Shown piece after piece: positions 25,923 to 33,933 of a stretch of DNA of 64,000 bases. How positions within the stretch are numbered: the first letter of the stretch is position 1; every line of letters starts with the position of its first letter. The position numbers and the translations under genes were made by a program. This stretch comes from an uncultured Acidobacteriaceae bacterium (lineage in GTDB: Bacteria > Acidobacteriota > Terriglobia > Terriglobales > Acidobacteriaceae). The DNA is taken from positions 62,001 through 126,000 of the forward strand of contig CAINJJ010000035.1 of the NCBI GenBank assembly GCA_903849645.1, given 5' to 3'. The notes beneath the pieces were generated by a model. It saw only the letters and a program-made list of their open reading frames with translations. It had not been told where the DNA came from and did no database searches.

Positions 25923-26414
25923 ATGAAGACTCTTCTCCGCACCCTTCTCTATCTCGCGCTCATCGTCTGGCTGGGCGCGGAGATATTCTTCCCCATCGTC
26001 GCCGCCACCGCTTTTGGTGTGCTGCAGGGCAACACCCACGCGGCCGGCGCCATCGTCGGCAGCCTGCTCCGCGTGCTTCACGGCATGGGCCTGGTCTCCG
26101 GCATGGTGGCGCTCGCGCTGCTTGCGCTGGCTCCCGCCTGGGGCATCTACAAGCCGCGCCCGGCACTGGCCCCCATGGTGCTGCTGATCGCAATGGTTGG
26201 CCTCACCGTCTACTCCCAGTACGGCATCATCCCGGCCATGGAGCGCGACCGCGTCGCCGCCGGCGGGGCCATTGACACGACCACCCCCAACGACCCGAAT
26301 ACCGCCCACTTCAACAAGCTGCACATTCGCAGCGAACACGTTGAGGAAGCTGTTCTCCTTCTTGGCCTCGTCACTCTGGTGCTGGTGGCAAGAGCCGAGA
26401 CCGCCAAACCCTGA
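25923..26414 (+). CDS. Four-helix inner membrane protein, DUF4149/TMEM205-like
   Basis: 163 residues with four predicted membrane helices: LLYLALIVWLGAEIFFPIVAA, VSGMVALALLALAPAW, LAPMVLLIAMVGLTVYSQY and VLLLGLVTLVLVA. The loop before the last helix carries HFNKLHIRSEHVEE, which resembles the F..LH..S...N/E motif of DUF4149 proteins. No biochemical function is known to me. Two heptamer repeat arrays flank the gene; the downstream one overlaps its stop codon. Confidence 0.65.
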   Translation: MKTLLRTLLYLALIVWLGAEIFFPIVAATAFGVLQGNTHAAGAIVGSLLRVLHGMGLVSGMVALALLALAPAWGIYKPRPALAPMVLLIAMVGLTVYSQYGIIPAMERDRVAAGGAIDTTTPNDPNTAHFNKLHIRSEHVEEAVLLLGLVTLVLVARAETAKP

Positions 26415-26451
26415 TCCCTGTTCCCTGGTCCCTAGTCCCTGTTCCCCGGTC
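26410..26451. repeat. Heptanucleotide repeat array upstream of ychF, overlapping a stop codon
   Basis: Six uninterrupted units: CCTGATC, CCTGTTC, CCTGGTC, CCTAGTC, CCTGTTC, CCCGGTC. The stop codon TGA of the upstream gene lies inside the first unit. The array ends about 60 bases before the ychF ATG. This is the most regular of the four arrays and gives the clearest consensus, CCTGGTC. Confidence 0.8.
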
Positions 26452-26512
26452 CTGTATCATCGAAAAGGCCCTGGCGCGCGCCTTTCATCCTGCCGGGCCC
26501 CATGGGAAGTGC

Positions 26513-27598
26513 ATGAAAACTGGCATCATCGGCCTGCCGCAAGTGGGCAAGACCTCTCTGTTCAAGATTCTGACCAAGGCCAAGCTCGAGGAGCGGGGCT
26601 ACTCCAACCCGCGCGAGGAGCACATCGGCGTGGCCCGCGTGCCCGACGAGCGGCTGGACAAGCTCTCCGCCCTTTACTCGCCCAAGAAGACCACCTACGC
26701 CGCCGTGGAGTTTGTGGATGTGGCCGCCATCGGCCAGGAAGCTCTCAAGGAGACCGCCTTCCTGACCAGCCTGCGCAACGTCGACGCCCTCATTCACGTG
26801 CTGCGCGCCTTTGAAGACGACGCCATTCCGCACGTCGGCCCCATCGACCCCCTGCGCGACATCAAGAACGTCGAGTTCGACCTGATGATCAGCGACCTGA
26901 CGCAGGTGGAAAAGCGCCTGGAACGCCTGGAGAAGGACCTGAAAAAGGGCCGCACCGGCGAGCTGGAACGGGAACAGGCGCTGCTGCTTCGCTCCAAGGA
27001 GGCTCTCGAAAAGGAGATTCCCCTCCGCGAGCTTGAGATGACGGCGGACGAGAAAAAGCTCATCAAGGGCTTCATGTTCTTGTCTCAAAAGCCGATTCTC
27101 TATGTGGTTAACATTGGCGAAAGCACGACGCTTGGCGACGACCTGAACGCCGCCGTCGCCCTCTTCAAGCTCGATCAGGTGGCGCAGCGGCCCAACGCTG
27201 GGGCCACCGCCATCTGCGGCAAAGTGGAGGCCGAGCTGGCCGAGATGGATGACGAGGAAGCCACCGAGTTCCTGGGCAGCTACGGGCTGCACGAGAGCGG
27301 GCTGGTCCGGCTCATCCGCAAGAGCTACGAGTTGCAGGGGCTTATCAGCTTCTTCACCGCCGGCGAAGACGAGTGCCGCGCCTGGACCATACCGCTGGGC
27401 TCCAAGGCCCCGCAGGGCGCCGGCGCTATCCACTCCGACCTCGAACACCACTTCATCCGCGCCGAGGTGATCCGCTGGGACACCCTGCTCGAAGCCGGTT
27501 CCGAGTCCGCCGCCAAGGCCAAGGGAATCCTGCGGCTTGAAGGCAAGGAATACGTGGTGCAGGACGGCGATGTGATGCACATCCGGCACAGCGGGTAG
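26513..27598 (+). CDS. ychF: YchF/OLA1-type P-loop ATPase
   Basis: 361 residues, matching the family. The P-loop is GLPQVGKTSLFKILT, a variant of the usual GLPNVGKSTLFN. EFVDVAAIG provides the Walker B/switch II region, VDALIHVLRAFEDD the following block, a coiled-coil insertion spans about residues 130-190 (QVEKRLERLEKDLKKG), and the C-terminus is a TGS domain (GLISFFTAGEDECRAWTI ... DLEHHFIRAEVI). YchF binds ribosomes and hydrolyses ATP. The NxxE specificity position appears as NIGES. The next gene starts 5 bases after its stop. Confidence 0.93.
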   Translation: MKTGIIGLPQVGKTSLFKILTKAKLEERGYSNPREEHIGVARVPDERLDKLSALYSPKKTTYAAVEFVDVAAIGQEALKETAFLTSLRNVDALIHVLRAFEDDAIPHVGPIDPLRDIKNVEFDLMISDLTQVEKRLERLEKDLKKGRTGELEREQALLLRSKEALEKEIPLRELEMTADEKKLIKGFMFLSQKPILYVVNIGESTTLGDDLNAAVALFKLDQVAQRPNAGATAICGKVEAELAEMDDEEATEFLGSYGLHESGLVRLIRKSYELQGLISFFTAGEDECRAWTIPLGSKAPQGAGAIHSDLEHHFIRAEVIRWDTLLEAGSESAAKAKGILRLEGKEYVVQDGDVMHIRHSG

Positions 27599-27602
27599 GC
27601 GG

Positions 27603-28328
27603 ATGCTGCGAATCTCATTGCTGCTGGGCGCCATCGCCGCGCTGGCCGATGTGGCCGGGGGCCTGGTGCTGGTGCGCGCCCGCGGCGTGGAGCGCTACCT
27701 GCGCTACTTTGTCGCACTAGGCGCGGGCTTTCTCATCGCCACCGCGCTGCTGGAGATGATGCCGGAGGGCATCAAGCTCAGCCCGAGGCTGGGACCCATC
27801 CTCATAATGGCTGGCTACTGCGTTGTCCACCTGCTGGAACACACCATCAACGCCCACTTCCACTACGGCGAAGAGACGCACGAGGGCGAATTCGTCTCCC
27901 GCCACACCGGCAACTCGGTCATGGTGGGGCTGAGCGTTCATGCCCTGTTTGACGGCGTGGCCATCGGTTCAGGCTTCGTGGTGTCAAACTGGCTGGGCTG
28001 GCTCGTCTTTCTAGCCATCTTTTTGCACAAGGCTCCAGAGGGCTTCACCATGGCCTCGGTGATGCTGGCCAGCGGTCGCAGCCGGTCGGCGGCCTTCTAC
28101 TCTGCCGTGGCGCTGGCCGCGGCCACCCTGGCGGGCGTGCTGGTGATTGAACTGGTGCCCACCCTGGTGCCTTACGGGTTGCCCGCCTCGGCGGGCGTGG
28201 CCCTCTATGTGGCGGCAACGGACCTGGTCCCCGAGGTCAATCGCGAACCGGGCATCCGCATGGCGCTCGTGTTCTTTGCAGGGGTCGCCGGATTTCTGCT
28301 GCTGCGGATGCTGCTGCCCGCCATTTAG
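27603..28328 (+). CDS. ZIP-family divalent metal transporter
   Basis: 241 residues with about eight membrane helices. The two ZIP metal-site helices are clear: VGLSVHALFDGVAIGSGF and AIFLHKAPEGFTMASVMLA, each with His and an acidic residue for metal binding. A histidine-rich loop, EHTINAHFHYGEETHEGE, lies between helices 3 and 4. ZIP proteins move Zn(II), Fe(II) or Mn(II) towards the cytosol. The substrate cannot be told from sequence. It starts 5 bases after ychF and is likely co-transcribed. Confidence 0.88.
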   Translation: MLRISLLLGAIAALADVAGGLVLVRARGVERYLRYFVALGAGFLIATALLEMMPEGIKLSPRLGPILIMAGYCVVHLLEHTINAHFHYGEETHEGEFVSRHTGNSVMVGLSVHALFDGVAIGSGFVVSNWLGWLVFLAIFLHKAPEGFTMASVMLASGRSRSAAFYSAVALAAATLAGVLVIELVPTLVPYGLPASAGVALYVAATDLVPEVNREPGIRMALVFFAGVAGFLLLRMLLPAI

Positions 28329-28379
28329 GCAACGTCTGACCCTGCGTTGTTTCCCTGGGAGAGACTTCCCTCAGGGGCT

Positions 28380-28583
28380 GAAGCCCTGTGATTTTGCCGG
28401 CGCTATCGGCACGACTGAAGTCGTGCCCTGACACTTCGATGGCTTTTATGAAGTTTTCCGGAACCTGCAAAGCCATTGATTTTGCTGGCTTTATCGGCTT
28501 GCGATACGGCCTTGAAAGCACCCAGGTCGTGCTCTGAAACTTCGATGGCTTTTATGGAGTTTTCCGCCGCCGGTAAAGCCGGT
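28380..28583 (+). repeat. Two-unit intergenic repeat with GGCACGACTGAAGTCGTGCC core (second locus)
   Basis: Two tandem units offset by about 88 bases (GATTTTGC at 28390 and 28478). Unit 1 has the exact palindrome at 28408-28427; unit 2 has a degenerate form ending GGTCGTGCTC. Both continue with TGACACTTCGATGGC or TGAAACTTCGATGGC, then TTTTATGRAGTTTTCCG. The first unit is preceded by CTCAGGGGCTGAAGCCC; a similar block lies near 44932. The repeat fills the convergent gap between the ZIP gene and a GT2 gene. Confidence 0.75.
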
Positions 28584-29384
28584 TCAGCCCCGCACCAGGA
28601 GCGCAGCGTAGAGCCGCGCCAGCAGGCCGGCATACTCGGCTGCCACCCGCACAGTCGCCTTGCTGGCGCCGCTGCGCCGCCTGCCAAACTCGAAGGGAAT
28701 CTCCGCCGTCTTCCCGATGGGGGCGCGCACCAGGATCTCCAGCAGCAGCTTGAAACCCCGCTCCACAAACCGCATCTCCTCGATAATGCCCCGCCGCACG
28801 AGAAAGTACCCCGAAAGCGGGTCCCGGACCCTCATGCCTCTGCGCTGAAGGGGCCGCGTCAGCCACACTGCGGCAGCCGAGGCCAGCCTCCGCACTGGGT
28901 TCCAGCGCCCCACCCGGCTGCCCGGCGCATAGCGGCTGCCAATGACCAGGTCGCTTCCGGCCGCCATGGCGCGCAGCATCTCCGGCAGCAGGCCGGGGGG
29001 GTGCTGCAGATCGGCGTCCATCACGCCCAGGATGGTGGCGTCGGAGTGACGCCAGCCATGTTGAATGGCCCCTGAGAGCCCCCGGCGCCCCTGCCGCACC
29101 AGCAGGCGCACCCGCGGGTCGATTGCGGCGATCGCGGCCACCATCTCCGCCGTCCCGTCGCGGCTGTCATCGTCCACCACCAGAATTTCATAGCAGATCC
29201 CGGTAGGCTCCAGCGATGCGCGAACCCCGTCCAGCACCACACCGATATTCCCCGCCTCGCGAAAGGTGGGAATCACGAGCCCGAGTTTCTCAACTGGGAG
29301 ATCGCCCCCGGCCGTGGGCGACGTGGCAGCGGCCGCTGCGCGCTCCACCGGCATATAGGATGGATATGTTCCTGCGAACGACAT
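28584..29384 (-). CDS. Family 2 glycosyltransferase, polyprenol monophosphomannose synthase type
   Basis: 266 residues from the ATG at 29384; an ATG at 29354 is a possible alternative because homology begins at KLGLVIPTFREAGNI. DPM1-type blocks: VIPTFREAGNI, LVVDDDSRDGTAEM, the DxD-bearing GVMDADLQHPP, VIGSRYAPGS, and VRDPLSGYFLVRR. It lacks the C-terminal membrane helices found in some relatives. It would make polyprenyl-phospho-hexose at the cytosolic membrane face. It is divergent from the GT-C-like gene at 29400, and the two annotated starts are only 15 bases apart. The same gene combination is found at 1290-3628, but in tandem. Confidence 0.85.
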   Translation of the reverse strand: MSFAGTYPSYMPVERAAAAATSPTAGGDLPVEKLGLVIPTFREAGNIGVVLDGVRASLEPTGICYEILVVDDDSRDGTAEMVAAIAAIDPRVRLLVRQGRRGLSGAIQHGWRHSDATILGVMDADLQHPPGLLPEMLRAMAAGSDLVIGSRYAPGSRVGRWNPVRRLASAAAVWLTRPLQRRGMRVRDPLSGYFLVRRGIIEEMRFVERGFKLLLEILVRAPIGKTAEIPFEFGRRRSGASKATVRVAAEYAGLLARLYAALLVRG

Positions 29385-29399
29385 GCTGAGCTTGAGTAT

Positions 29400-30887
29400 A
29401 TGGGGTCTCCACGGTTGAGGCGCAACTTTGCAATCAGCGCAGCCCTCACCCTGCTGCTGGCCGCGCTTGGCCTCGCCGTGATGGGCTATCACCCAGGCAC
29501 GGAAGACGACGGCGTCTATCTCTCCGCCGTCAAGAGCAATCTCAATCCCGCACTCTATCCCCACGACGCGGCCTTCTTCCGCCTTCAGCTCCAGGCCACC
29601 GTCTTTGACAAGCTGCTGGCAGGCTTCATGCGCGCAACCGGCATGCCTGTGGCCACCGCTGCCTTCTTCTGGCAGTGCGTCACGCTCGTCGCGATAATCG
29701 CGGCCTGCCTTGGCATCGCGCGCCGGCTGTTTCCCGAGCCCCGCGCGCACTGGGCCGGGGTTGCGCTGGTGGCGGGCCTGTTCACGCTGCCTGTCGCCGG
29801 GACTGCACTGTATCTGGTCGACCAGCACCTGCACCCGCGCAACGTGGCCACGGCTCTCATTCTGATTGCGGTCGGGCGCGTCCTGGCCGGGCGGCGGTGG
29901 CAGGCGGCGGTGCTGCTGCTGGCGGCCTTTGCCATTCATCCCATCATGGCCGCCATGGGCATCTCGTTTTGTGTCTTCCTTGCGCTTTCCCTTTCGGACG
30001 CGGTGCAGCGCAGGCTTGCCTCAGCTCCGGGTTCACTGGCCGCATTCGTTCCGCTGGGCTGGGTCTTCGAGCCGCCCACACCCATCTGGCGCAGGGCGCT
30101 GGCCACGCGCCGCTACTACTTTCTCTTCCACTGGACATGGTACGAGTGGCTCGGCGCGCTGGCGCCTCTGGCGCTCTTCTGGCTTCTGGTCCGCTGGGCG
30201 CGGCAAGGCGGCCGCTCCCTCCTCAGCCGCTTTGCCCTGGCGGTGCTGGCGTATGGGCTCTTCCAGCAAACGGTCGCCATGGTCCTGCTGGGCGTACCGG
30301 CGCTGGAGCGGTTGATTCCCTTGCAGCCCATGCGCTTTCTCCAGCTTGTCTACTTCTTTCTAGTCCTCATCTTCGGCTGCCTGGCGGGGGAGTTTTTGCT
30401 CAAGACGCGCGTCCTGCGTTGGGCCGTCTTCCTCATCGCGGTCAACGCCGGCATGTTTGCCGCGCAGCGCGCCCAGTTTCCTGCCAGCCAGCACCTCGAA
30501 TTCCCCAGCCGGGTCTCGGCCAACCCCTGGCTCCAGGCCTTCGCGTGGATTCGCCAGAACACACCAACGGACGCCCTCTTCGCGCTGGACCCCAACTACC
30601 TGGCCGCCCAGGGGGAGGACTATCACAGCTTCCGCGCCCTGGCCGAGCGCAGCCAACTGGCCGACAACATCAAGGACCCCGCGGTGGTGACGCAGGTGCC
30701 CGAGCTGGGGCCCGCGTGGCAGCGGCAGTCCGAGGCCGTGGCGGGCTGGACCAATTTTCGTGCCGCGGATTTCCAGCGGCTCAACAGGGAGTTCGGGGTC
30801 ACCTGGGTCCTGGTCGGAGTGTCCGCGGAAGCTGGGCTCGCCTGCCCGTGGCACAACGGCACGCTGGCGGTGTGCAGGCTGCGTTAG
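29400..30887 (+). CDS. Multi-spanning membrane protein, GT-C-like glycosyltransferase candidate (paralogue of 2084-3628)
   Basis: 495 residues with about ten membrane helices and a C-terminal outer domain. After helix 1 comes GYHPGTEDDGVYLSAVK, matching GYHLGVEDGEIYVPAAK of the first copy. Shared later blocks include LVD followed by an R-rich helix, AIHPIMAA, RYYFLFHWTWYEWLGALAPLAL, RFLQLVYFFLVLIF, FAWIRQNTPTDALFALDPNY and FRALAERSQLAD. The acidic pair after helix 1 is the expected catalytic site of GT-C enzymes. No ribosome site is obvious before the ATG. I recognise no named family; the transferase role is inferred. Confidence 0.6.
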   Translation: MGSPRLRRNFAISAALTLLLAALGLAVMGYHPGTEDDGVYLSAVKSNLNPALYPHDAAFFRLQLQATVFDKLLAGFMRATGMPVATAAFFWQCVTLVAIIAACLGIARRLFPEPRAHWAGVALVAGLFTLPVAGTALYLVDQHLHPRNVATALILIAVGRVLAGRRWQAAVLLLAAFAIHPIMAAMGISFCVFLALSLSDAVQRRLASAPGSLAAFVPLGWVFEPPTPIWRRALATRRYYFLFHWTWYEWLGALAPLALFWLLVRWARQGGRSLLSRFALAVLAYGLFQQTVAMVLLGVPALERLIPLQPMRFLQLVYFFLVLIFGCLAGEFLLKTRVLRWAVFLIAVNAGMFAAQRAQFPASQHLEFPSRVSANPWLQAFAWIRQNTPTDALFALDPNYLAAQGEDYHSFRALAERSQLADNIKDPAVVTQVPELGPAWQRQSEAVAGWTNFRAADFQRLNREFGVTWVLVGVSAEAGLACPWHNGTLAVCRLR

Positions 30888-30897
30888 AGCTGGCATC

Positions 30898-30932
30898 CCA
30901 GCCCATTGCGCTGGAATGCGCGCAATGGATGG
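30898..30932. repeat. Hairpin repeat CCATTGCGC / GCGCAATGG, copy 1
   Basis: CCATTGCGC at 30903-30911 pairs with GCGCAATGG at 30920-30928. The flanks GGCATCCCA and ATGGG match the hairpin at 42519-42556. It occupies the convergent gap between the GT-C-like gene and lgt and could end both transcripts, though no T-run is present. Confidence 0.65.
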
Positions 30933-30983
30933 GGGCGCACTCTCATCAACGATCAGACCGTGAGGCTATTGAAGGCCAGCCGG

Positions 30984-31772
30984 TCAGGCCGCCTTGTTGA
31001 CTGCGGCCGCCGCTTCATGGGGTCCTGTGGCCGGCCGCGAAGCGGCCCACCAGATCAAGCCAATCCCGACCAGAACGGAGCCGAGGCTGGCCAGTTGAGC
31101 GTTGGACAAGCCCCAGGCAATCGGGGGATTTCTCCGGATGAACTCGACCAGGAAGCGAGCGATGCCGCTGAGCAGCAGGTACTCGCCGACAATGGCGCCC
31201 GCCCCTCTCCGCTTGCCGCCGCGCCACCAGAGCCACCAGCCGATCAGCAGCCCGGCAAGAAACTCGTAGATGGGTGTGGGATGCACGCGCACGCCGGGCA
31301 GGGTGGCTTCGATTCCGTTGGGAAAGCTCATGCCCCAGGGCAGCTTGGTTTCAATGCCATAGCAGCCGTCGCCGGAGAGCAGGCACCCGATTCTGCCGAT
31401 GCCATAGCCCACAGCCGCCGCGGGCGCAGCCAGATCCAGGGTGCGGAGTCCGCCGATTTTGGCCCACCAGCCCTGAAACAGCAGCGCGGCGATGCCCATG
31501 ACCAGGCCTCCGAACCAGGCGAATCCTGCCGAATCCCAGAGCACGCGCCAGCCGAGTTCGCGAAATTCGGAAGGGGTGTCAATGACGTGCCAGAGCTTGG
31601 CGCCCACGATTCCTGCAAGCGCGGCCATGGCCACCATACCCACGGCGTCCGCGGAGATGCGCACCCGGCGGAAGCCGCGGTCCATCATAAAGGCAGCCGC
31701 GACAATGGCCACCCACAGCATCAACCCGAAGGTTGGCACGCTCAGGCGCCAGATGTGCAAATAGGGAATCAT
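30984..31772 (-). CDS. lgt: Prolipoprotein diacylglyceryl transferase family protein
   Basis: 262 residues with seven hydrophobic helices. The signature is GYGIGRIGCLLSGDGCYG, a variant of the GRIGNFxNGE seen in enterobacterial Lgt, with Cys where Asn is usual. Other blocks are GFAWFGGLVMG, VHPTPIYEFLAGLLIGW and FLVEFIRRNP. Lgt transfers diacylglycerol from phosphatidylglycerol to the lipobox cysteine of lipoproteins at the inner membrane. The Cys-containing variant occurs in several Gram-negative phyla, so I treat it as Lgt, but a specialised paralogue is possible. At least one lipoprotein substrate (55951-57801) is encoded here. Confidence 0.85.
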   Translation of the reverse strand: MIPYLHIWRLSVPTFGLMLWVAIVAAAFMMDRGFRRVRISADAVGMVAMAALAGIVGAKLWHVIDTPSEFRELGWRVLWDSAGFAWFGGLVMGIAALLFQGWWAKIGGLRTLDLAAPAAAVGYGIGRIGCLLSGDGCYGIETKLPWGMSFPNGIEATLPGVRVHPTPIYEFLAGLLIGWWLWWRGGKRRGAGAIVGEYLLLSGIARFLVEFIRRNPPIAWGLSNAQLASLGSVLVGIGLIWWAASRPATGPHEAAAAVNKAA

Positions 31773-31863
31773 AGCTCTTCAAGTATAGACGGGACGCATT
31801 CCGAACCGTGATTTGCACAGGGCCGTTTGCCGCAGGCCACCCCCTTCGGGCGATACTGTCTGC

Positions 31864-32409
31864 ATGGCAACCGCAACCTACCAGGGCCTCGAAATCCTCT
31901 ATACCCGCCAACAGATCGCCGAACGCGTGGCTGAGATGGGCGCGCAGATTACCCAGGACCTCAAGGGAGAGAAGCTGGTGATGGTGGGTGTGCTCAAGGG
32001 AGCTGCGCCGTTTCTGGCTGATCTTGCGCGCTCCGTGCAAGCTGACGCCACCTTTGATTTTGTCGCGGTCTCGAGCTACGGCAAGGGGCTTCGCTCCTCG
32101 GGCGCGGTCAAACTGATCAAGGATCTGGATGAGCCGATCGAGGGCAAGAACGTGCTGGTGGTCGAGGACATCCTCGATACCGGGCTCACGCTTGCCTACC
32201 TGCGCAAGCTGTTTCTGCAGCAGCGGCCCAAGTCGCTGCGCATCGCGACGCTATTGGACAAGCCTTCGCGGCGGCTGGAGAAGATCGAGGCGGATTATGT
32301 TGGGTTTTCAATTCCCAATCTGTTTGTGATCGGCTATGGCATGGACTATGCCGAACGCTACCGCAACCTGCCCGACATCTGCCTGATGACGGCCGACCAT
32401 CCCGAGTAG
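31864..32409 (+). CDS. hpt: Hypoxanthine phosphoribosyltransferase
   Basis: 181 residues from the ATG at 31864. The PRPP-binding motif is VLVVEDILDTGLTL (about residues 96-109). Other blocks: LVMVGVLKGAAPFLADL, FVAVSSYGKGLRSSG (flexible active-site loop) and ADYVGFSIPNLFVIGYGMDYAERYRNLP. The enzyme salvages hypoxanthine or guanine to IMP or GMP with PRPP. The length and motif set fit bacterial HPRT. It is divergent from lgt across 91 bases and followed by a strong terminator. Confidence 0.94.
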   Translation: MATATYQGLEILYTRQQIAERVAEMGAQITQDLKGEKLVMVGVLKGAAPFLADLARSVQADATFDFVAVSSYGKGLRSSGAVKLIKDLDEPIEGKNVLVVEDILDTGLTLAYLRKLFLQQRPKSLRIATLLDKPSRRLEKIEADYVGFSIPNLFVIGYGMDYAERYRNLPDICLMTADHPE

Positions 32410-32460
32410 GCTTGCTGGCCGCGTGCTTTCGCTGTCATGGACCCACTACAAACAGGCCAA

Positions 32461-32517
32461 GGCCAGGCTGGTTCCGTCGGCAAGAGCTTGCGGAACCAGG
32501 CTGGCCCTGGCTTTTTT
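32461..32517 (+). terminator. Rho-independent terminator after hpt
   Basis: GGCCAGGCTGGTTCCG (32461-32476) pairs with CGGAACCAGGCTGGCC (32491-32506) with one internal mismatch across a 14-base loop, followed by CTGGC and six T at 32512-32517. It separates hpt from the convergent TPR regulator. Confidence 0.75.
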
Positions 32518-32533
32518 CATTTCAATCGCCCGG

Positions 32534-33796
32534 TTAAAATGCGCCCGAGAGGTCGGCTGCCGCAACAAGTGGTTCAATCCTGCGGTATTCGATTGCTTCC
32601 TGATTCGGTAACTCCGGCGCGCCCAGCTTCACCAACAGGTTCTGGAATCGCTTGATCCCAGCCAGCGGCTTGAGCAGAGGATCTGAGCGGTAGATAAAGC
32701 TCCATGCCGAGCCCTCTTCAAAAGCTTCTTCCAGCGCGTCGATCGCCTGCTGCGACCGGCCCAGGCCAATGAGAACCAGAGCGATGGCATAGGCGTCTCT
32801 TCTCATTCTTCCGGCTTCATTTTCCTCGAGGGCGCAAAGCACGTCTCGAGCCTTTTCGCCCTGATGACAGATGGCATAGGCATACCCCAGAACGCCCTGC
32901 AGCAAGCGCTGCATTGGATGCTCGCGGCTGAGAGCCTCGATACGCTTGAGGCAGGTGGAGTCGGGAGCGGTCTGCAACAGGACCAGCGCCTCAAGCAGCG
33001 CAATCAGCGGGCTGGTTTCGCCACTGGCCTTCATCTCATCCAGAAGGGCAAGCGCCTTGCGACAGTCCCCCGAAAGGTAGAGCGCGAGACCGAGCGTTCC
33101 GCCGTTGGAAGGAATGAGCGGATTTGCCCTCCATGCCGCGCCGGCCAGTTCGATTGCTTCTTTCAGGTTGCCATCGGCAATGCGCAGCATCGCCTTGCCC
33201 AGCAGCGCAAACCCATGGTGGGGCAGCTTGTGCAGGACCTTCGCAAATCCGGCATCCGCCTTTGCCCAGTCATGGTCATAGACCATGCTGATCCAGGCCG
33301 CGCCGCAGACAGCTTCAAGATTTTCCCGATCAATTTGAAAAGCCCGCGCCAATGCCGCCCTGGCGCGCAAATAGCAGACAGAGCCATCCATGACATCGAT
33401 GAATCCCGCATAGATCAGGCAGTTGGCAAGCCCGGCAAGCGCGGCGCTGTTGCCCGGATACTCCTCAATCGAGCGGCGATAGAACTCCGCCATCCCCCGC
33501 AGGTTTCCCGAAGAACGGGTCTCCCACATCTGGGAGGCCACTTCGGCAAGCTCGAAAGACTTCTTCTTCTGTGCCTCAATCCCCTCGTCCTGCGCAGCGC
33601 GCACAAGACCGAGCGATCTATCCACACCAACCAGCCAGGAATCAAGCTCGTGCGAATAGGCAAAGCGGGAACCCTTCATTCCCCCCACCTGATGAACCGG
33701 CATCCCATGGCAAACATGCCACCGTTGCACGGTGCGTGTGCTGCGTTCCAAATAATCGGCAATGGCCTTCCACGAATCGAGTCGCAATTTGGGCAT
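32534..33796 (-). CDS. TPR protein with N-terminal excisionase-like HTH
   Basis: 420 residues from the ATG at 33796. The frame extends upstream to a TTG at 33883, but homology begins at MPKLRLDSWKAIADYL. Residues about 1-60 form a MerR/excisionase-like DNA-binding domain (LDSWKAIADYLERSTRTVQRWHV and the wing RFAYSHELDSWL). The rest is tandem TPR-like helices (AEFYRRSIEEYPGNSAALAGLANCL, ARAALARAFQIDRENLEAV and so on) to the C-terminus. Acidobacteria carry many proteins of this design, often with a membrane helix after the HTH; none is visible here. I infer a transcription regulator whose TPRs bind a partner. A promoter-like element lies at 33904-33933. Confidence 0.75.
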   Translation of the reverse strand: MPKLRLDSWKAIADYLERSTRTVQRWHVCHGMPVHQVGGMKGSRFAYSHELDSWLVGVDRSLGLVRAAQDEGIEAQKKKSFELAEVASQMWETRSSGNLRGMAEFYRRSIEEYPGNSAALAGLANCLIYAGFIDVMDGSVCYLRARAALARAFQIDRENLEAVCGAAWISMVYDHDWAKADAGFAKVLHKLPHHGFALLGKAMLRIADGNLKEAIELAGAAWRANPLIPSNGGTLGLALYLSGDCRKALALLDEMKASGETSPLIALLEALVLLQTAPDSTCLKRIEALSREHPMQRLLQGVLGYAYAICHQGEKARDVLCALEENEAGRMRRDAYAIALVLIGLGRSQQAIDALEEAFEEGSAWSFIYRSDPLLKPLAGIKRFQNLLVKLGAPELPNQEAIEYRRIEPLVAAADLSGAF

Positions 33797-33903
33797 CTTG
33801 CGCCCATCCTTTCTTGCAGTGGGGAAAAGGGCCCAGTACCTCTTTGTGCCGAAGGTGAAGCGGTTGGAACTGTCGTTTTGCAATCGTTGAATTGTTAACA
33901 GCG

Positions 33904-33933
33904 ACTATAGGCCAGAGGAAGTTATGAAAGCAA
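33904..33933 (-). promoter_or_regulatory. Sigma-70-like promoter for the TPR regulator
   Basis: On the minus strand TTGCTT (33933-33928) and TATAGT (33909-33904) are separated by 18 bases. Transcription would start near 33897, leaving a leader of about 100 bases to the chosen ATG, or about 14 bases to the alternative TTG at 33883. Confidence 0.5.

Noticed and set aside
14475..26451. Heptamer arrays as possible CRISPR repeats
   Set aside because: Units are only 7 bases, contiguous and without unique spacers; no cas genes are present.
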